Below are positions 52,643 to 62,908 of a stretch of 64,000 nt of DNA, piece after piece. Source of the stretch: Clavaria fumosa (Eukaryota > Basidiomycota > Agaricomycetes > Agaricales > Clavariaceae); NCBI GenBank assembly GCA_951802425.1, contig OX637797.1, positions 3,658,001 through 3,722,000 on the forward strand. Reading direction: 5' to 3'. The first letter of the stretch is position 1, and each line of letters opens with the position of its first letter. The position numbers and the translations under genes were made by a program. The notes below the pieces were generated by a model that saw nothing but the letters and a program-made list of their open reading frames with translations, ran no database searches and was not told the origin of the DNA.

Positions 52643-52932
52643 TATCAGACTGGGTCTCACACAACTTAAGCGTAAGGTCATGACGACAATACTAAGATAA
52701 GGGGAAAAGGGTACAAGAATGGAAAAGACAAAGTATATATAGCAAACGCTTCGGCATTTGCTGGCGTTCCCACGCTCGGACCTCTCGGATCACGTGATGC
52801 GCCCAGGCCCAGGTCATGTGATCTTATGATTATGTAATCTGACCACAGCCACAGGTCATGTGACCTTCCAACAACCCTCCCCAGTTTCTCCACAACTGCA
52901 CTTTGGGATGGCTTACATAAGCAATCCTAACA
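52643..52932 (-). repeat. Gypsy-B LTR, copy 2
   Basis: 290 bp, TATCAGACTGGG to GCAATCCTAACA, followed by the reversed polypurine tract TCACACCCCTCTTAAG. Lies 112 bp after the dioxygenase remnant. Confidence 0.8.
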
Positions 52933-55158
52933 TCACACCCCTCTTAAGGCTGGGCATCCCGACCAGCTAGCTTGGCCTTGTCGAGGTGGGAGAGGAAGAA
53001 GTCCCAGAGAACCAACGTTACGTTAGTGAGGTTCCTACAGGGCTCCCAAGTGTTTTCCTCCACTGGATATCCCAACCACTTCACCAAGTACTTCACCCCA
53101 CGTCCCACCTTCTTAACATCAAGGATTGCCTCCACATCATACTCCAGGTGGTTGTCATCAATCGTAGGGGGTAGGGGGAGGCAGGTTCTGAGAAGGGAAG
53201 GAGGGGGGGTGGTATGGTGTCAACAGCAACTCATTGAAGACCCGATGGATGCGCCAGGCCCGAGGGAGCTTGAGGCGATACCCAGCAGGTCCCACCTTCT
53301 CCTCAACTGCAAAGGGGCCTGCTCTCTTGTTGTCAAGCTTTTTACAGGGCCAGTCCATCTTCAAGTTTCTAGTATCCAGCCAGACCAGATCTCCCTGACT
53401 TGGGCGTTTCCCTTTATCGTAGCTCTTCTTCATCGCTGCCACCGCTTTCTCCATTGCCTCCTTGGCTGCTCTTCGGGACTCCGTGAGCTTAGCCATCCAC
53501 TCATCCACCGCCGGGTTCACCTCAGAAGGTGGCCGGAGCCCCCCATTCCATGGGTGTCGTCCATAATCAAGGAAGAAAGGTGTCTGTCCTGTCACTGAGT
53601 GCTCACAATTATTAAGAGCAAACTCCGCAGTGGACAACCATTCAGCCCAGTCATCCTGGAGATGGTCCACGTAAGCCCGGAGATAGATCTCCATCTCCTG
53701 GTTCGCCCGTTCCGTCTGTCCATCAGTATGTGGATGAAAGGCAGTACTTGGATTTGCCTTTACCCGGATCATGGAGTAGAACTCCTTCATGAAGTGGGAC
53801 ACAAACTGGGACCCCTGGTCACTCACAACCTTGTGAGGGACTCCATGGTCACGAAACACTCGATCCCGGAGGAGACGCACTGCTCCAAGTCCTGTGAGGT
53901 CAAGCCTGATCGCTTCGAGCAGTGTCCGTTTCGTGAATTTGTCGACAATAACAAGGATGGCGTTATGTCCACAGGAGAGGGGGAGGGGACCAACTATGTC
54001 CTATGAGATCACCAACCAGGGACCATCAGGCACCAGATGGGGGTGCAGTGGGGCAGCACGCTTGGTACGGTCGGGCATGTCTCACACCCCTGGGCATACC
54101 AATCCGCATCTTTCACCATGTCCGGCCACCAATAACCCTTCACTAGTGCTGCTCTCAACTTCTGGGGCCCAGGGTGTCCAGCAGTGGGGAGGTCATGCTC
54201 AAACTCGAGAACAGCCTCACGAGCTCCTAGGGGGACCCAAGTGACTATCCCCTTTCGCCAGAGTCCAGCACGATCTCGTGTCCACTCATCATCAAGCTCC
54301 TCCGGCTTCTGTATGTGTACCGCGCTATTTTTCTGGAGTAGTGTCTCCATTTCCGATGTGAATGACACATGGACTTCTGTTTCTGGGAAAACCTGCACCG
54401 GTGCATCCTCCTCCACCATCTCTCCATAGTCCGGTCTCCAGGAGAGTGCATCTGCCTTTGTATTCGACTTGCCAGTGCGATACTTGATCTCAAAGTCAAA
54501 GCACTGGAGCTCCCCAACCCAACGAACCTGCCTCGGCTTCAACTTCTGGGGCTTCCAGAAGTACTGGAGGTTTGCATGGTCCATCCAGATCTCGATCGTC
54601 TCCTCTGCTCCAATGAGGTATGCTCGCCACTCATGAAGTGCCTGAATCACAGCCAAGAACTCCTTGTCATACACATCGTAGTTCTTCTCAGCTGCAGTGA
54701 GGGCCTTGGAGATATAGTCAACAACTCTCCAGGTTCCATCCATCTGCTGCTGCGAGAGCACTCCACCAGTTGCCAGGTTGCTCGCATCTGTCTCTACCTT
54801 CCATCTCCCTTTGTCCTGAGGCAGAGCCAAGACTGGGGCCGATACGAGTGCCTGGCGGAGATCTCGGAAGGCTGCTTCCTCCTCCTCCTCCCATTTCCAT
54901 GGAACATTCCCAGTCAGCCGGAAGAGTGGCTTTGCCCGGGCAGAAAGATTTGGGATGTGCCGGCGGAGGTAGTTCAGCATCCCATTGAACCTCTGGACAT
55001 CCTTCACATTCTTAGGATGTGGCCAATCTTGGACTGCCGCACCCTTGGCCAGATCATGCTCTAGTCTGTTGTGGGAGATCTTCATCCCCAGGAAGATGAT
55101 CTCACTCTTCTCAAACTCACATTTACTGAGTTTGAGACACAACCCATTCTCTCCAAAC
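52933..55158 (-). pseudogene. pol: Gypsy-B Pol: RT C-terminus, RNase H, integrase, chromodomain
   Basis: Reading leftward: RT end (GLCLKLSKCEFEKSEIIFLG), RNase H (VETDASNLATGGVLSQ, KEFLAVIQALHEW), integrase zinc region (HDLPTAGHPGPQKLRA and CETC), integrase core (VVSDQGSQFVSHFMKEFY, QTERANQEMEIYL) and chromodomain (ILDVKKVGRGVKYLVKWLGY, NTWEPCRNL), ending AGRDAQP at 52944. Several stops or frame slips separate the segments (near 54010, 53400 and 53150). The 5' half, with gag, protease and RT palm, is missing beyond 55158 where a copia LTR begins. Confidence 0.9.
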
Positions 55159-55442
55159 TGAGAAGGCCAGATAGGCCAAAACCTCGAGATGGTGCCCAGG
55201 GAGGGTCACCAGAAGCTAACAAAGTGTTAGCTGGGCCAGAGGCACTCAGTAAGAGATATATTCAAGGCATAGGAATGTACAAAACATGACATACCTGGGC
55301 CAGAGGCACTCAGTAAGAGATAACTCTACTGATTGCCTCTGACACAGGTCTTCAGCCGCTTTTTGGCCAAATAGAGGTAAACAATGTCCAGAATAGGTAT
55401 CTATTATGTAAACAGAGTTCCTCATCATCACAGAACTCAACA
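55159..55442 (-). repeat. Copia-2 3' LTR
   Basis: TGAGAAGGCC to AACTCAACA on the plus strand. The reversed polypurine tract CACCCCCTTGATG adjoins at 55443. Confidence 0.9.
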
Positions 55443-55466
55443 CACCCCCTTGATGAGGCAACTCTC

Positions 55467-58400
55467 TCATCTTTTCAATCCAAGCATCTCCAGCATCTCC
55501 ATGACCTTGACTCTGCCAAGAGCCTTGGTCAAGATGTCTGCTGCCATAGCTGCAGTCCCAACATGTTTCAGAGATATGGCTCCCTTATCAACCTCATCCC
55601 TGAGCCAATAAAAGCGCAAATCCAGGTGCTTCATCCTGCCATGATGTTCAGGATTCTTAGCAACAGCAAGGGCAGATGCACTATCAAGCAACAGGGTGGA
55701 TGAGCCTGAGACAGGGTATCCCATCTCCTGGAACAGGTTGCGCAACCAGAGGATCTCTTGACCAGCAGATGTGGCAGCAACATATTCTGCCTCTGCGGTA
55801 GAGAGTGCAACAATCCCCTGTAGTCTGCTGGACCAGCTGATAGCTCCAGTGCCCATCTTCACCACATAGCCCCCAGTAGACCTGCCATTGTCAGGATTGC
55901 CTGCATGGTCTGCATCACTGAATGTAGTGAACAGCTCAGGTGAACTAGGATCTGGTGCATAGGTAAGCTTCAGATCCATAGTCCCTTTCAGGTAGCGAAA
56001 CAGGTGCTTCACTGCCTTCCAATGAGCCAGACCAGGGTTCTTACTAAACCTTGCAAGAACACCCACTGCATAGGCAATATCTGGACGAGTGGCAACAGCC
56101 AGGTACATGAGGGAGCCCACAGCCTGGAGGTATGGCACAGAGCACATCTCCTCAGTCTCCTCAGGTGTGGTGGGTGACATAGAGGCACTGAGCTTGGTCC
56201 CAGGGTCTAGGGGAGTTGAGACAGGTGTGCACTCAGACAGTCCAAAGCGTTCAAGCAGGGTATGGATGTATTGGTTTTGGGAGAGTGTAATGGAGTGCTT
56301 GGGTCGGTCTCTGGATATTTCCACACCCAGCAGCCATGAGGTAGGTCCTAGATCTCGAAGCTTGAAGTGCTTCCTAAGACCAGACTTAATCTCCTCAATC
56401 GTCTCCATAGACTTAGCAGCAATGGTCATGTCATCTATAAAGACTGGGACAATGACTCTTGCATCTCCCTGCTGGTACACCCAGATGCTGTGCTCACAAG
56501 TGATCCTCTTGAAGCCCATGCTCTCAAGGACCTGATTGAGCTTTTGGTGCCAGCATCTCCCAGCCTGCTTTAAGCCATAGATAGACTTCTTGAGATGCCA
56601 CACCCAGTCTTTGCCCTTCTCCACAAAGCCCTCTGGCTGATGCATGAAGACATCCTCCTTGAGATCTCCATTCAAGAATGCAGAGGAGATATCAACACTC
56701 TCAAGGTGGAGGTCCTCAAAAGCAGCCAGTGCCAGAATGGCTCTGAGAGCAGCCCATTTGGGAGTGGGAGCAAAGGTTTCAGTGAAATCGAAGCCTGGGC
56801 GCTGAGAGAAGCCCTTGGCAACTACACGACCTTTGTAGCGTTCCACAGACCCATCTGCATTTCTCTTGACCTTGAACACCCATCGGCTGCCTATAGCCTT
56901 TTGCCCTGGGGGCAGCTTAACAAGCTCAAAGGTCCCATTGTCCACCAAGGCCTGGATTTCATCTACAGCAGCCTTGTGCCACAGATTTCTCTCCTCTGCA
57001 GTTCTCTGCATAGCCTCATGGTAAGAACTAGGCTCTCCATCATGTGAAGCAGTTTTGAATGCATGCTCAACAGACTGGAGTGCAAACTCCCAAGCCTGAT
57101 CCATGGTAAGGAAATCATGTGTCTGATCATGCATAAGATACTGGAGACCAGTCATGACCAGATCAGCATGCTCCTGTTCAGAGACCATGGGAGCAGTGAG
57201 CAGAAGCTCATCATCACTGCTAGCAGGAGAAGGAGAAGGTAGCTGAGGAGGAGGAGTGGGAGACTTCTGATGACCATGGAGGACATTCTCATTGAGGGAG
57301 CCCTTAGGACGAGCCATTCTGGGTGGATTCAAGCGTCTTGAGGGTGCAGGAGCTAGGGCAGGAGCTGGCTCAATAGGCACAGTAGCAGAACCATCATTCT
57401 GAGCAGCCATGGGCACTGGTGGAGGTGGTACATTATAGTCCTGCTCATCCTCATCACCCCCTTGATGGAGCACCACCACAGACTTAGGAGAGGGTGGGCC
57501 AACCACAGGAGGGAGGGAATCAGAGGCAAGCTGAATAGGACCAGAGTAAGTGCCAGGGAAACATCGTTCATCAAAGGCTGCATGGCTACTGATGATAATC
57601 TGCTTGCTGACAGGATCCCAGAACTTCCATGCTTTGACACCTTCAGGGTAGCCAACAAAGATGCATTTCTTGGAGTGAGGTTGCAAAGCTTTCCTCTTTT
57701 CTTTGTGCACCAGCACATAGGCCAGGCAACCAAAGATTCTGAAATGCGAGATGTCTGGCTTCTTCCCTGTCCAAATATGATAAGGGGTGTCCCCCTGAAG
57801 GGCAGCAGACGGAGTCCTGTTCCTGGTGTGCACATAGGCTGCAACAGCAAGGGGCCAGAAGGAGGGAGGGAGTTTGGCCTGAACCAGGAGTGCAGTGGTG
57901 GAAGCGGCAATGTCTCTATTTGACCGCTCTGCAACTCCATTCTGGTGAGGTTCATTAGGCTCAGTGTGCTGATGCACAATACCATGGTCTGCACAAAACT
58001 CATTGAACTCCTTGGAGATATACTCCCCTCCTTTGTCATCCCTGGACATCTTGATGTGGCAATCAAGCTGGTTCTCCACCAATGCCTTGTACTGCTTGAA
58101 GGCATTGAGAGCCTCACTTTTGGGCCTCAGGAAAGCAACAATCAGGTATCTGGACTTGTCATCAATGAAGGTCTGCCAATAGCGATACCCCTCTCTGCTA
58201 GCTACAGGAAGAGGGCCCTTCACATCAGAGTGAACAAGTCCAAGAAGCCTGGACTGCCTGGATATGGCAGTCTTGGGAATGTCATGACGATGTTGCTTCC
58301 CAAGGATGCAAGGCTCACAGATTGGGTCAGGGGCACTCTGAGAGTGGATAGTCATCCCTGAGACAATCTTGTGGAGGTGCATAAGCTTGAGGTCAGCAAT

Positions 58401-59795
58401 GTTAAGATGAGAACATCGCTGATGCCACAGAGAGAGGTCCATGGGACAGGTGCTGGCAGCCTTGGCACTTTCTGCTTGGTTGGGCACTATGGCATGACCA
58501 TCAAGGTACCCAACATTATGCATGTTGACTGTGGCTGTAAAAGCCATCTGACCACCATGAAAGAAAGAGACTAGATTTTTCTCTATGGACACAGAGTACC
58601 CCTTTGATCTAGTAAGGTGGAACAGAGACAGCAAATTGCTGCCCAAGTCTGGTACATGCAAACAATCATGGAACACAACAGGGCACATCTTTATCCCATT
58701 CACAACAGGCTGGAATTCAACTGATCCCAAGCCTGCAGAGTAGACAATAGAGTGGTCAGCAAGTTGAATTGCAACCACATGTGGGATGTATGAACGAAAC
58801 CAATGATGATGGGGGGTCATGTGTGATGTGGCACCTGTGTCAGTATTCCATTGATTGCAAGCAGGAGATTTCAGCCAAAGAGCATGATTAGAGGAAGTGA
58901 GAGCACTTGCATTGCCAGCAAACTCAACACAGGCAGAATTGCCTTGTTGTACAGGAGTGTCCTGAGTTGCTTCTCTGGCAATTTGCTGCCTGGGTCTGTC
59001 CTTCTTGCCCTTTTTCCTCCTCTCTGCAACCTCCTGTTTGGCCTGCACAGAAGCAGATTGCTTTCTGAAGCAGTTGTCCTCAGCATGGCCAGGAATGCCA
59101 CAGAAGAGGCAGGACAGGTGGGAAGCTGGTTTCTGCAAAGCAGAGGCAGGCATGGCAAGGGCAGGATTGGCAAGGCCACGGGCAAGATGTTGGCTCTCTT
59201 CATTTTGAAAGGCAGACTGGAGCTTGGCAAGGTCCAGGGAGTCAATAAGAAGCAAGGATGATGCAAAGTTGTTGTACTCTGCAGGCAAAGCTCTGATGAG
59301 AGTCATACAGAGCAGCTCCTGGTCCAAGTCTGCAAGGGTGAATGTGGAAGGTCTAAGTGCCTTAACATCCTGGAGTGCCTTATCTGCCCTAGCCATGAGA
59401 GAAGGTAAACTCTCATTCTCTTCTTTTCTGATGTTGAAGAGGGCATCATAGGCATTGAAACGGGCTCCAGGACGTTTTTGGAGGTGCACAGACTCCAGCT
59501 TTTTCCACATGGCAACAGGGTCACCCTTGAGATCCTTAACATGGACCTTCTGACTATCCTCTAAACCAAGCCAGATCTCCCCAGAAGCCCTAGCAGACTT
59601 CCTTCTCCAATCACTCAGCTCCTTCTTCTCCTCTAAAGAGGGTGTGGTAGGGTCCACAAGGCTTGGCTGCACACAAGAGCCATCCACATACTCCCACAAT
59701 TCCTTGGTGCTGAGATAGGCTTCCATATTGTCAGCCCATTGTCCCCAGTTGGTGTTGTTAAGACAGGGGAAGGTGTTTTTGTTGTCAGAAGACAT
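55467..59795 (-). CDS. Copia-2 Gag-Pol polyprotein
   Basis: About 1,442 residues from MSSDNKNTF (ATG 59795-59793), without interruption. Order: copia-type Gag (WGQWADNMEAYLSTKELWEY), CCHC knuckle (CLFCGIPGHAEDNC), aspartic protease (NTDTGATSHMT), GAG-pre-integrase HHCC (LWHQRCSHLNIADL), integrase (HSDVKGPLPV, DDKGGEY, HQNGVAERSN), RVT_2 reverse transcriptase (WVFKVKRNADGSVERYKGR, PVFIDDMTIAAKS) and RNase H (FSDADHAG, LSTAEAEYVA, LLLDSASAL). All catalytic blocks look intact. CpG is scarce in the coding part. Expression presumably runs from the LTR at 60946 through the long leader. Confidence 0.95.
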   Translation of the reverse strand: MSSDNKNTFPCLNNTNWGQWADNMEAYLSTKELWEYVDGSCVQPSLVDPTTPSLEEKKELSDWRRKSARASGEIWLGLEDSQKVHVKDLKGDPVAMWKKLESVHLQKRPGARFNAYDALFNIRKEENESLPSLMARADKALQDVKALRPSTFTLADLDQELLCMTLIRALPAEYNNFASSLLLIDSLDLAKLQSAFQNEESQHLARGLANPALAMPASALQKPASHLSCLFCGIPGHAEDNCFRKQSASVQAKQEVAERRKKGKKDRPRQQIAREATQDTPVQQGNSACVEFAGNASALTSSNHALWLKSPACNQWNTDTGATSHMTPHHHWFRSYIPHVVAIQLADHSIVYSAGLGSVEFQPVVNGIKMCPVVFHDCLHVPDLGSNLLSLFHLTRSKGYSVSIEKNLVSFFHGGQMAFTATVNMHNVGYLDGHAIVPNQAESAKAASTCPMDLSLWHQRCSHLNIADLKLMHLHKIVSGMTIHSQSAPDPICEPCILGKQHRHDIPKTAISRQSRLLGLVHSDVKGPLPVASREGYRYWQTFIDDKSRYLIVAFLRPKSEALNAFKQYKALVENQLDCHIKMSRDDKGGEYISKEFNEFCADHGIVHQHTEPNEPHQNGVAERSNRDIAASTTALLVQAKLPPSFWPLAVAAYVHTRNRTPSAALQGDTPYHIWTGKKPDISHFRIFGCLAYVLVHKEKRKALQPHSKKCIFVGYPEGVKAWKFWDPVSKQIIISSHAAFDERCFPGTYSGPIQLASDSLPPVVGPPSPKSVVVLHQGGDEDEQDYNVPPPPVPMAAQNDGSATVPIEPAPALAPAPSRRLNPPRMARPKGSLNENVLHGHQKSPTPPPQLPSPSPASSDDELLLTAPMVSEQEHADLVMTGLQYLMHDQTHDFLTMDQAWEFALQSVEHAFKTASHDGEPSSYHEAMQRTAEERNLWHKAAVDEIQALVDNGTFELVKLPPGQKAIGSRWVFKVKRNADGSVERYKGRVVAKGFSQRPGFDFTETFAPTPKWAALRAILALAAFEDLHLESVDISSAFLNGDLKEDVFMHQPEGFVEKGKDWVWHLKKSIYGLKQAGRCWHQKLNQVLESMGFKRITCEHSIWVYQQGDARVIVPVFIDDMTIAAKSMETIEEIKSGLRKHFKLRDLGPTSWLLGVEISRDRPKHSITLSQNQYIHTLLERFGLSECTPVSTPLDPGTKLSASMSPTTPEETEEMCSVPYLQAVGSLMYLAVATRPDIAYAVGVLARFSKNPGLAHWKAVKHLFRYLKGTMDLKLTYAPDPSSPELFTTFSDADHAGNPDNGRSTGGYVVKMGTGAISWSSRLQGIVALSTAEAEYVAATSAGQEILWLRNLFQEMGYPVSGSSTLLLDSASALAVAKNPEHHGRMKHLDLRFYWLRDEVDKGAISLKHVGTAAMAADILTKALGRVKVMEMLEMLGLKR

Positions 59796-60945
59796 GATGG
59801 TGATAGATGGTGGTAGGAAATGAAAAATGGGTGAAAAAAGCGAAATATGTGGGTATGGGAGCACGTGGACAGGTTCCTGGTACTACGAGATCGAACTTCA
59901 GGCCTGGTTTCTAATCAAACACCAGTCCACTCTCAGATTGACGAAATCAGTGTTAGCAGTGGTAGTTGATAGTGGAGCAACTTCCAAATGGAAGGGGAGG
60001 CAACTGTAAACCCGCCAGCCCAATCTCCCTACACACTGCGTACAGAGAGAGGTGCAAAGGCAACCGGGGTAACACTCAAAACGAGGCCCGGGGAGGTAGC
60101 ACTTCACTGTACGTCACCTTGTTCTAGTCTCTCTTCAGTAGACCAATGTCCAACTGTACTAACAGTTAAACCCAACAGAAGATGACGGAAGGACGAATTG
60201 GGTGTTACCCAGAAGCAGAGTTGAAAGACCAGCAGAGAGAGGCGGTCGATGGGGTGAATTTTGCGCACGCGATACGGATCGTCTTCACCGTCCAGGTACC
60301 AGGAAGGTAGACCAGAAATTCGGTCGATGAGGCGATTCTTGCGCGCACGATAGCGGTTGAAGGGGACGCGATAACCTTATAAAAAGGTGTGGGGTGGTAG
60401 AACAGCTTCTTGCGAAGAGAATGAGCCCTAGGCGAACTGATGGCGATGGGAAATGAGCAAGAGATGCTCAAAATGCTGAGGGGTCCAAAATAGAGGTTGG
60501 AAAGTCGAAAAAAGCGAATAACTCCGGGACGGTAAGTCGGATGAATTCAGGGATAATATGAGCTGAAGGAGCTCGTCAAGGCGCACCAGATTGCTGCGGG
60601 AAACGTCCGCAGCAGCACAGTGGATAGTGGGATATAAGGGATTTTGTTGAAATCGCGAAAATCGATGTAGAGCGCGAACGGCTGGTCGGATCGAGATGTC
60701 GAAGGGAGCGGAATTATTCTCCCAGACAAGGCGAGTGCGGCGAATACAAATAGTAGTGGGGTTTACTTCGTAGAAGTCGAGATATTGCACCAAAAAGTAC
60801 CCCTACACCGAAAAGTGGTTGATCCAAGTGATCTAAAGTGATCCAGGAGGTCCAGGTGGGTGAATATGGGGTTTTTGAGGGTGCAGAATCGATCGGTGAG
60901 GTCAGATAATTGATCAGAGTGGCCTAGAAGCCAGGTCTCATAATC
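59796..60945 (-). promoter_or_regulatory. Copia-2 long CpG-rich leader with half-tRNA-type primer site
   Basis: 1.15 kb between the 5' LTR and the Gag ATG, with no supported ORF. In contrast to the coding region it is rich in CpG. Next to the LTR the plus strand reads GGTCTCATAATC (60934-60945), which equals the anticodon arm of elongator tRNA-Met; in the element's sense strand this is its complement, as expected if an internally cleaved tRNA primes cDNA. Confidence 0.6.
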
Positions 60946-61229
60946 TGAGAAGGCCAGATAGGCCAAAACCTCGAGATGGTGCCCAGGGAGGGTCACCAGA
61001 AGCTAACAAAGTGTTAGCTGGGCCAGAGGCACTCAGTAAGAGATGTATTCAAGGCATAGGAATGTACAAAACATGACATACCTGGGCCAGAGGCACTCAG
61101 TAAGAGATAACTCTACTGATTGCCTCTGACACAGGTCTTCAGCCGCTTTTTGGCCAAATAGAGGTAAACAATGTCCAGAATAGGTATCTATTATGTAAAC
61201 AGAGTTCCTCATCATCACAGAACTCAACA
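60946..61229 (-). repeat. Copia-2 5' LTR
   Basis: Differs from 55159-55442 by one G/A substitution (GATGTATTC versus GATATATTC). Followed on the right by copia-3 gag. Confidence 0.9.
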
Positions 61230-61330
61230 CTCCACACTCCAAGAGCCTGGAGGGAAGACTTCATAATAGTCTTCCACTCCTTATAATTGCTGTCAGACAG
61301 CTTAGGAAAATCTGGGATAGAACCAGACAT
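61230..61330 (-). pseudogene. Copia-3 Gag N-terminus (truncated)
   Basis: ATG 61330 opens MSGSIPDFPKLSDSNYKEW, continuing KTIMKSSLQALGVWS, the start of a copia-type Gag (LSDSNYxxW pattern). The frame is lost at the copia-2 LTR. The rest of this element is not in the window. Confidence 0.8.
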
Positions 61331-62187
61331 CTCTCCAACAAAGGACTAAAAATGCGAAATAGAGGGGTGACAAAAATTGCGATGGCGAGGGAAGGGATAG
61401 TGCGATTTTGCACGAACTCCGTAGGCTGGTGGGGCTATAGGGCCTCTATCAATGGGCCAAAGGGCTTGGTGATAGCTGTGGTCCTGAGTGAGATATGACG
61501 AAAATTCGAAATGGGTGGAGTTGAATGGCAATGATGAAATTGGTGATTGCGAGGGAACGACTGATGCGATTTACTGCGAACTTGGGGAGCTGATGGGCGT
61601 CGATGTGTAGTATGGGCACCCGAAATGGCAAATGGGTACGATAAGACGTTGTTGAGATACAATGAATTTTGTCACAGGAGGGCGTCTGTGAGGCAAAATG
61701 GGAAACGACGATTGTGGACGAACGACTGATGCGAATCGTGCGAAACTCCGCGTGCTGGTAGAAACGATATGGTAGGCTGGGTCCACAAAGAATCAAGGGA
61801 ATCCTAGCAGTGGTTACTGATATATTCACAACTCTGGGATATGGTCTGGGAGGCGAAATGGGCACAGTGCCAGATCTCGGGAACGGATGGTCGGATCGGT
61901 GTGAAACTTGGTACGACGATGGATGCAGTAGGCGCAAGGCGTCTGACAGAGTTTGGAGTGAATCCGTAATCAGGATCCCAAGATATGAGATGTTGGAGAA
62001 ATAGGAGAACAATGTCTCAGGTGGAGACAGGCACACTGCAAGCCAGTCCGAGCAGCTAACGACGTAAAACTCCGTATTCCGGGGTAATGGAAGGCGTAAA
62101 ATCCGTTGGTCAAAACAGCGAGGCAATCAGAGCAGTAGTTCTCGAGATATAGTCGACTTTTGCGCTCAGAGGCCGAGTCTCATAATC
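61331..62187 (-). promoter_or_regulatory. Copia-3 leader with the same primer-site type
   Basis: 857 bp, CpG-rich, without a supported ORF. It ends GAGTCTCATAATC next to the LTR at 62188, matching the copia-2 primer site in its last 11 bases. Confidence 0.55.
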
Positions 62188-62493
62188 TGTCAAGGAGACC
62201 TATGTAGATGAGTGTACAGGGCTCCTAGAGCCTCACTGGATGACTAGAGTCCAGTACAAGTCACTGAATTAGTAAAAGTACATAGGTAAATGAAGTACAT
62301 GAGGGGACACTCACCTAGAGTCCAGTACAAGTCACTGAGGGACTGAAACTGGACTCTGTGGCGAAGTATCTATGCTTACATAAGCAACAACAGTTACATA
62401 ATGCCTCAGGGTGAAAGGAAAGAGCCCTGGGCAACTATACAACTTAGGAAGGTGAAACTAATGTGAAGGAAGGATGGGCTATCACATTCAACA
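62188..62493 (-). repeat. Copia-3 5' LTR
   Basis: About 306 bp, TGTCAAGGAGACC to CACATTCAACA. The left boundary is set by the primer site; the right boundary is inferred from the CA end, as no second copy is present. Confidence 0.6.
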
Positions 62494-62603
62494 AATGGTG
62501 ATCCTTGAGATAGGTTGTGCTGAAGATGTTGCAGATACAGGAATCTTGGGGCTGAATGATGCATGCCAACTCGAATTGGACCTCAAGCCCCAAACCATGG
62601 GAC

Positions 62604-62908
62604 TGTCAGACTTAGTCTCACGGTTCACACAACTTAACGTAAGGTCGATGATGACGATACTAACATAAGGGGAAAAGGGTACAAGTAAGAAAGTGACGTA
62701 GTATATATAGCGAGCGGTTCGGGAGTTGCCGGCGTTCCCACGCTCGGACCCCGTGCGTCACGTGATGCGTCCAGGCCCGGGTCACGTGATTTTCCCATTA
62801 TGTAAGCCACCACCCGTTCGGGTCACGTGACTCGTCCGCAAACTTCCCGCAACTCTTTTGCGATCCTTTCTTGGCCTTTCCAACCTGCTTATGTAAGCGA
62901 TCCTGACA
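62604..62908 (-). repeat. Gypsy-B LTR, copy 3
   Basis: 305 bp, TGTCAGACTTAG to GCGATCCTGACA, followed by the reversed polypurine tract TCACCCCCCTCTTAAG. The best-preserved copy: it keeps several CpG sites and three TCACGTGA/GTCACGTGA motifs. Confidence 0.85.

Larger units (their letters stand above)
55159..61229 (-). mobile_element. Copia-2: young, apparently intact Ty1/copia element
   Basis: LTRs of 284 bp at 55159-55442 and 60946-61229 differ at a single base. Between them lie one uninterrupted Gag-Pol frame and a 1.15-kb leader. No 5-bp duplication is present (CAAAC left, CTCCA right), and the flanks belong to different elements: gypsy-B RT on the left and copia-3 gag on the right. Confidence 0.9.
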
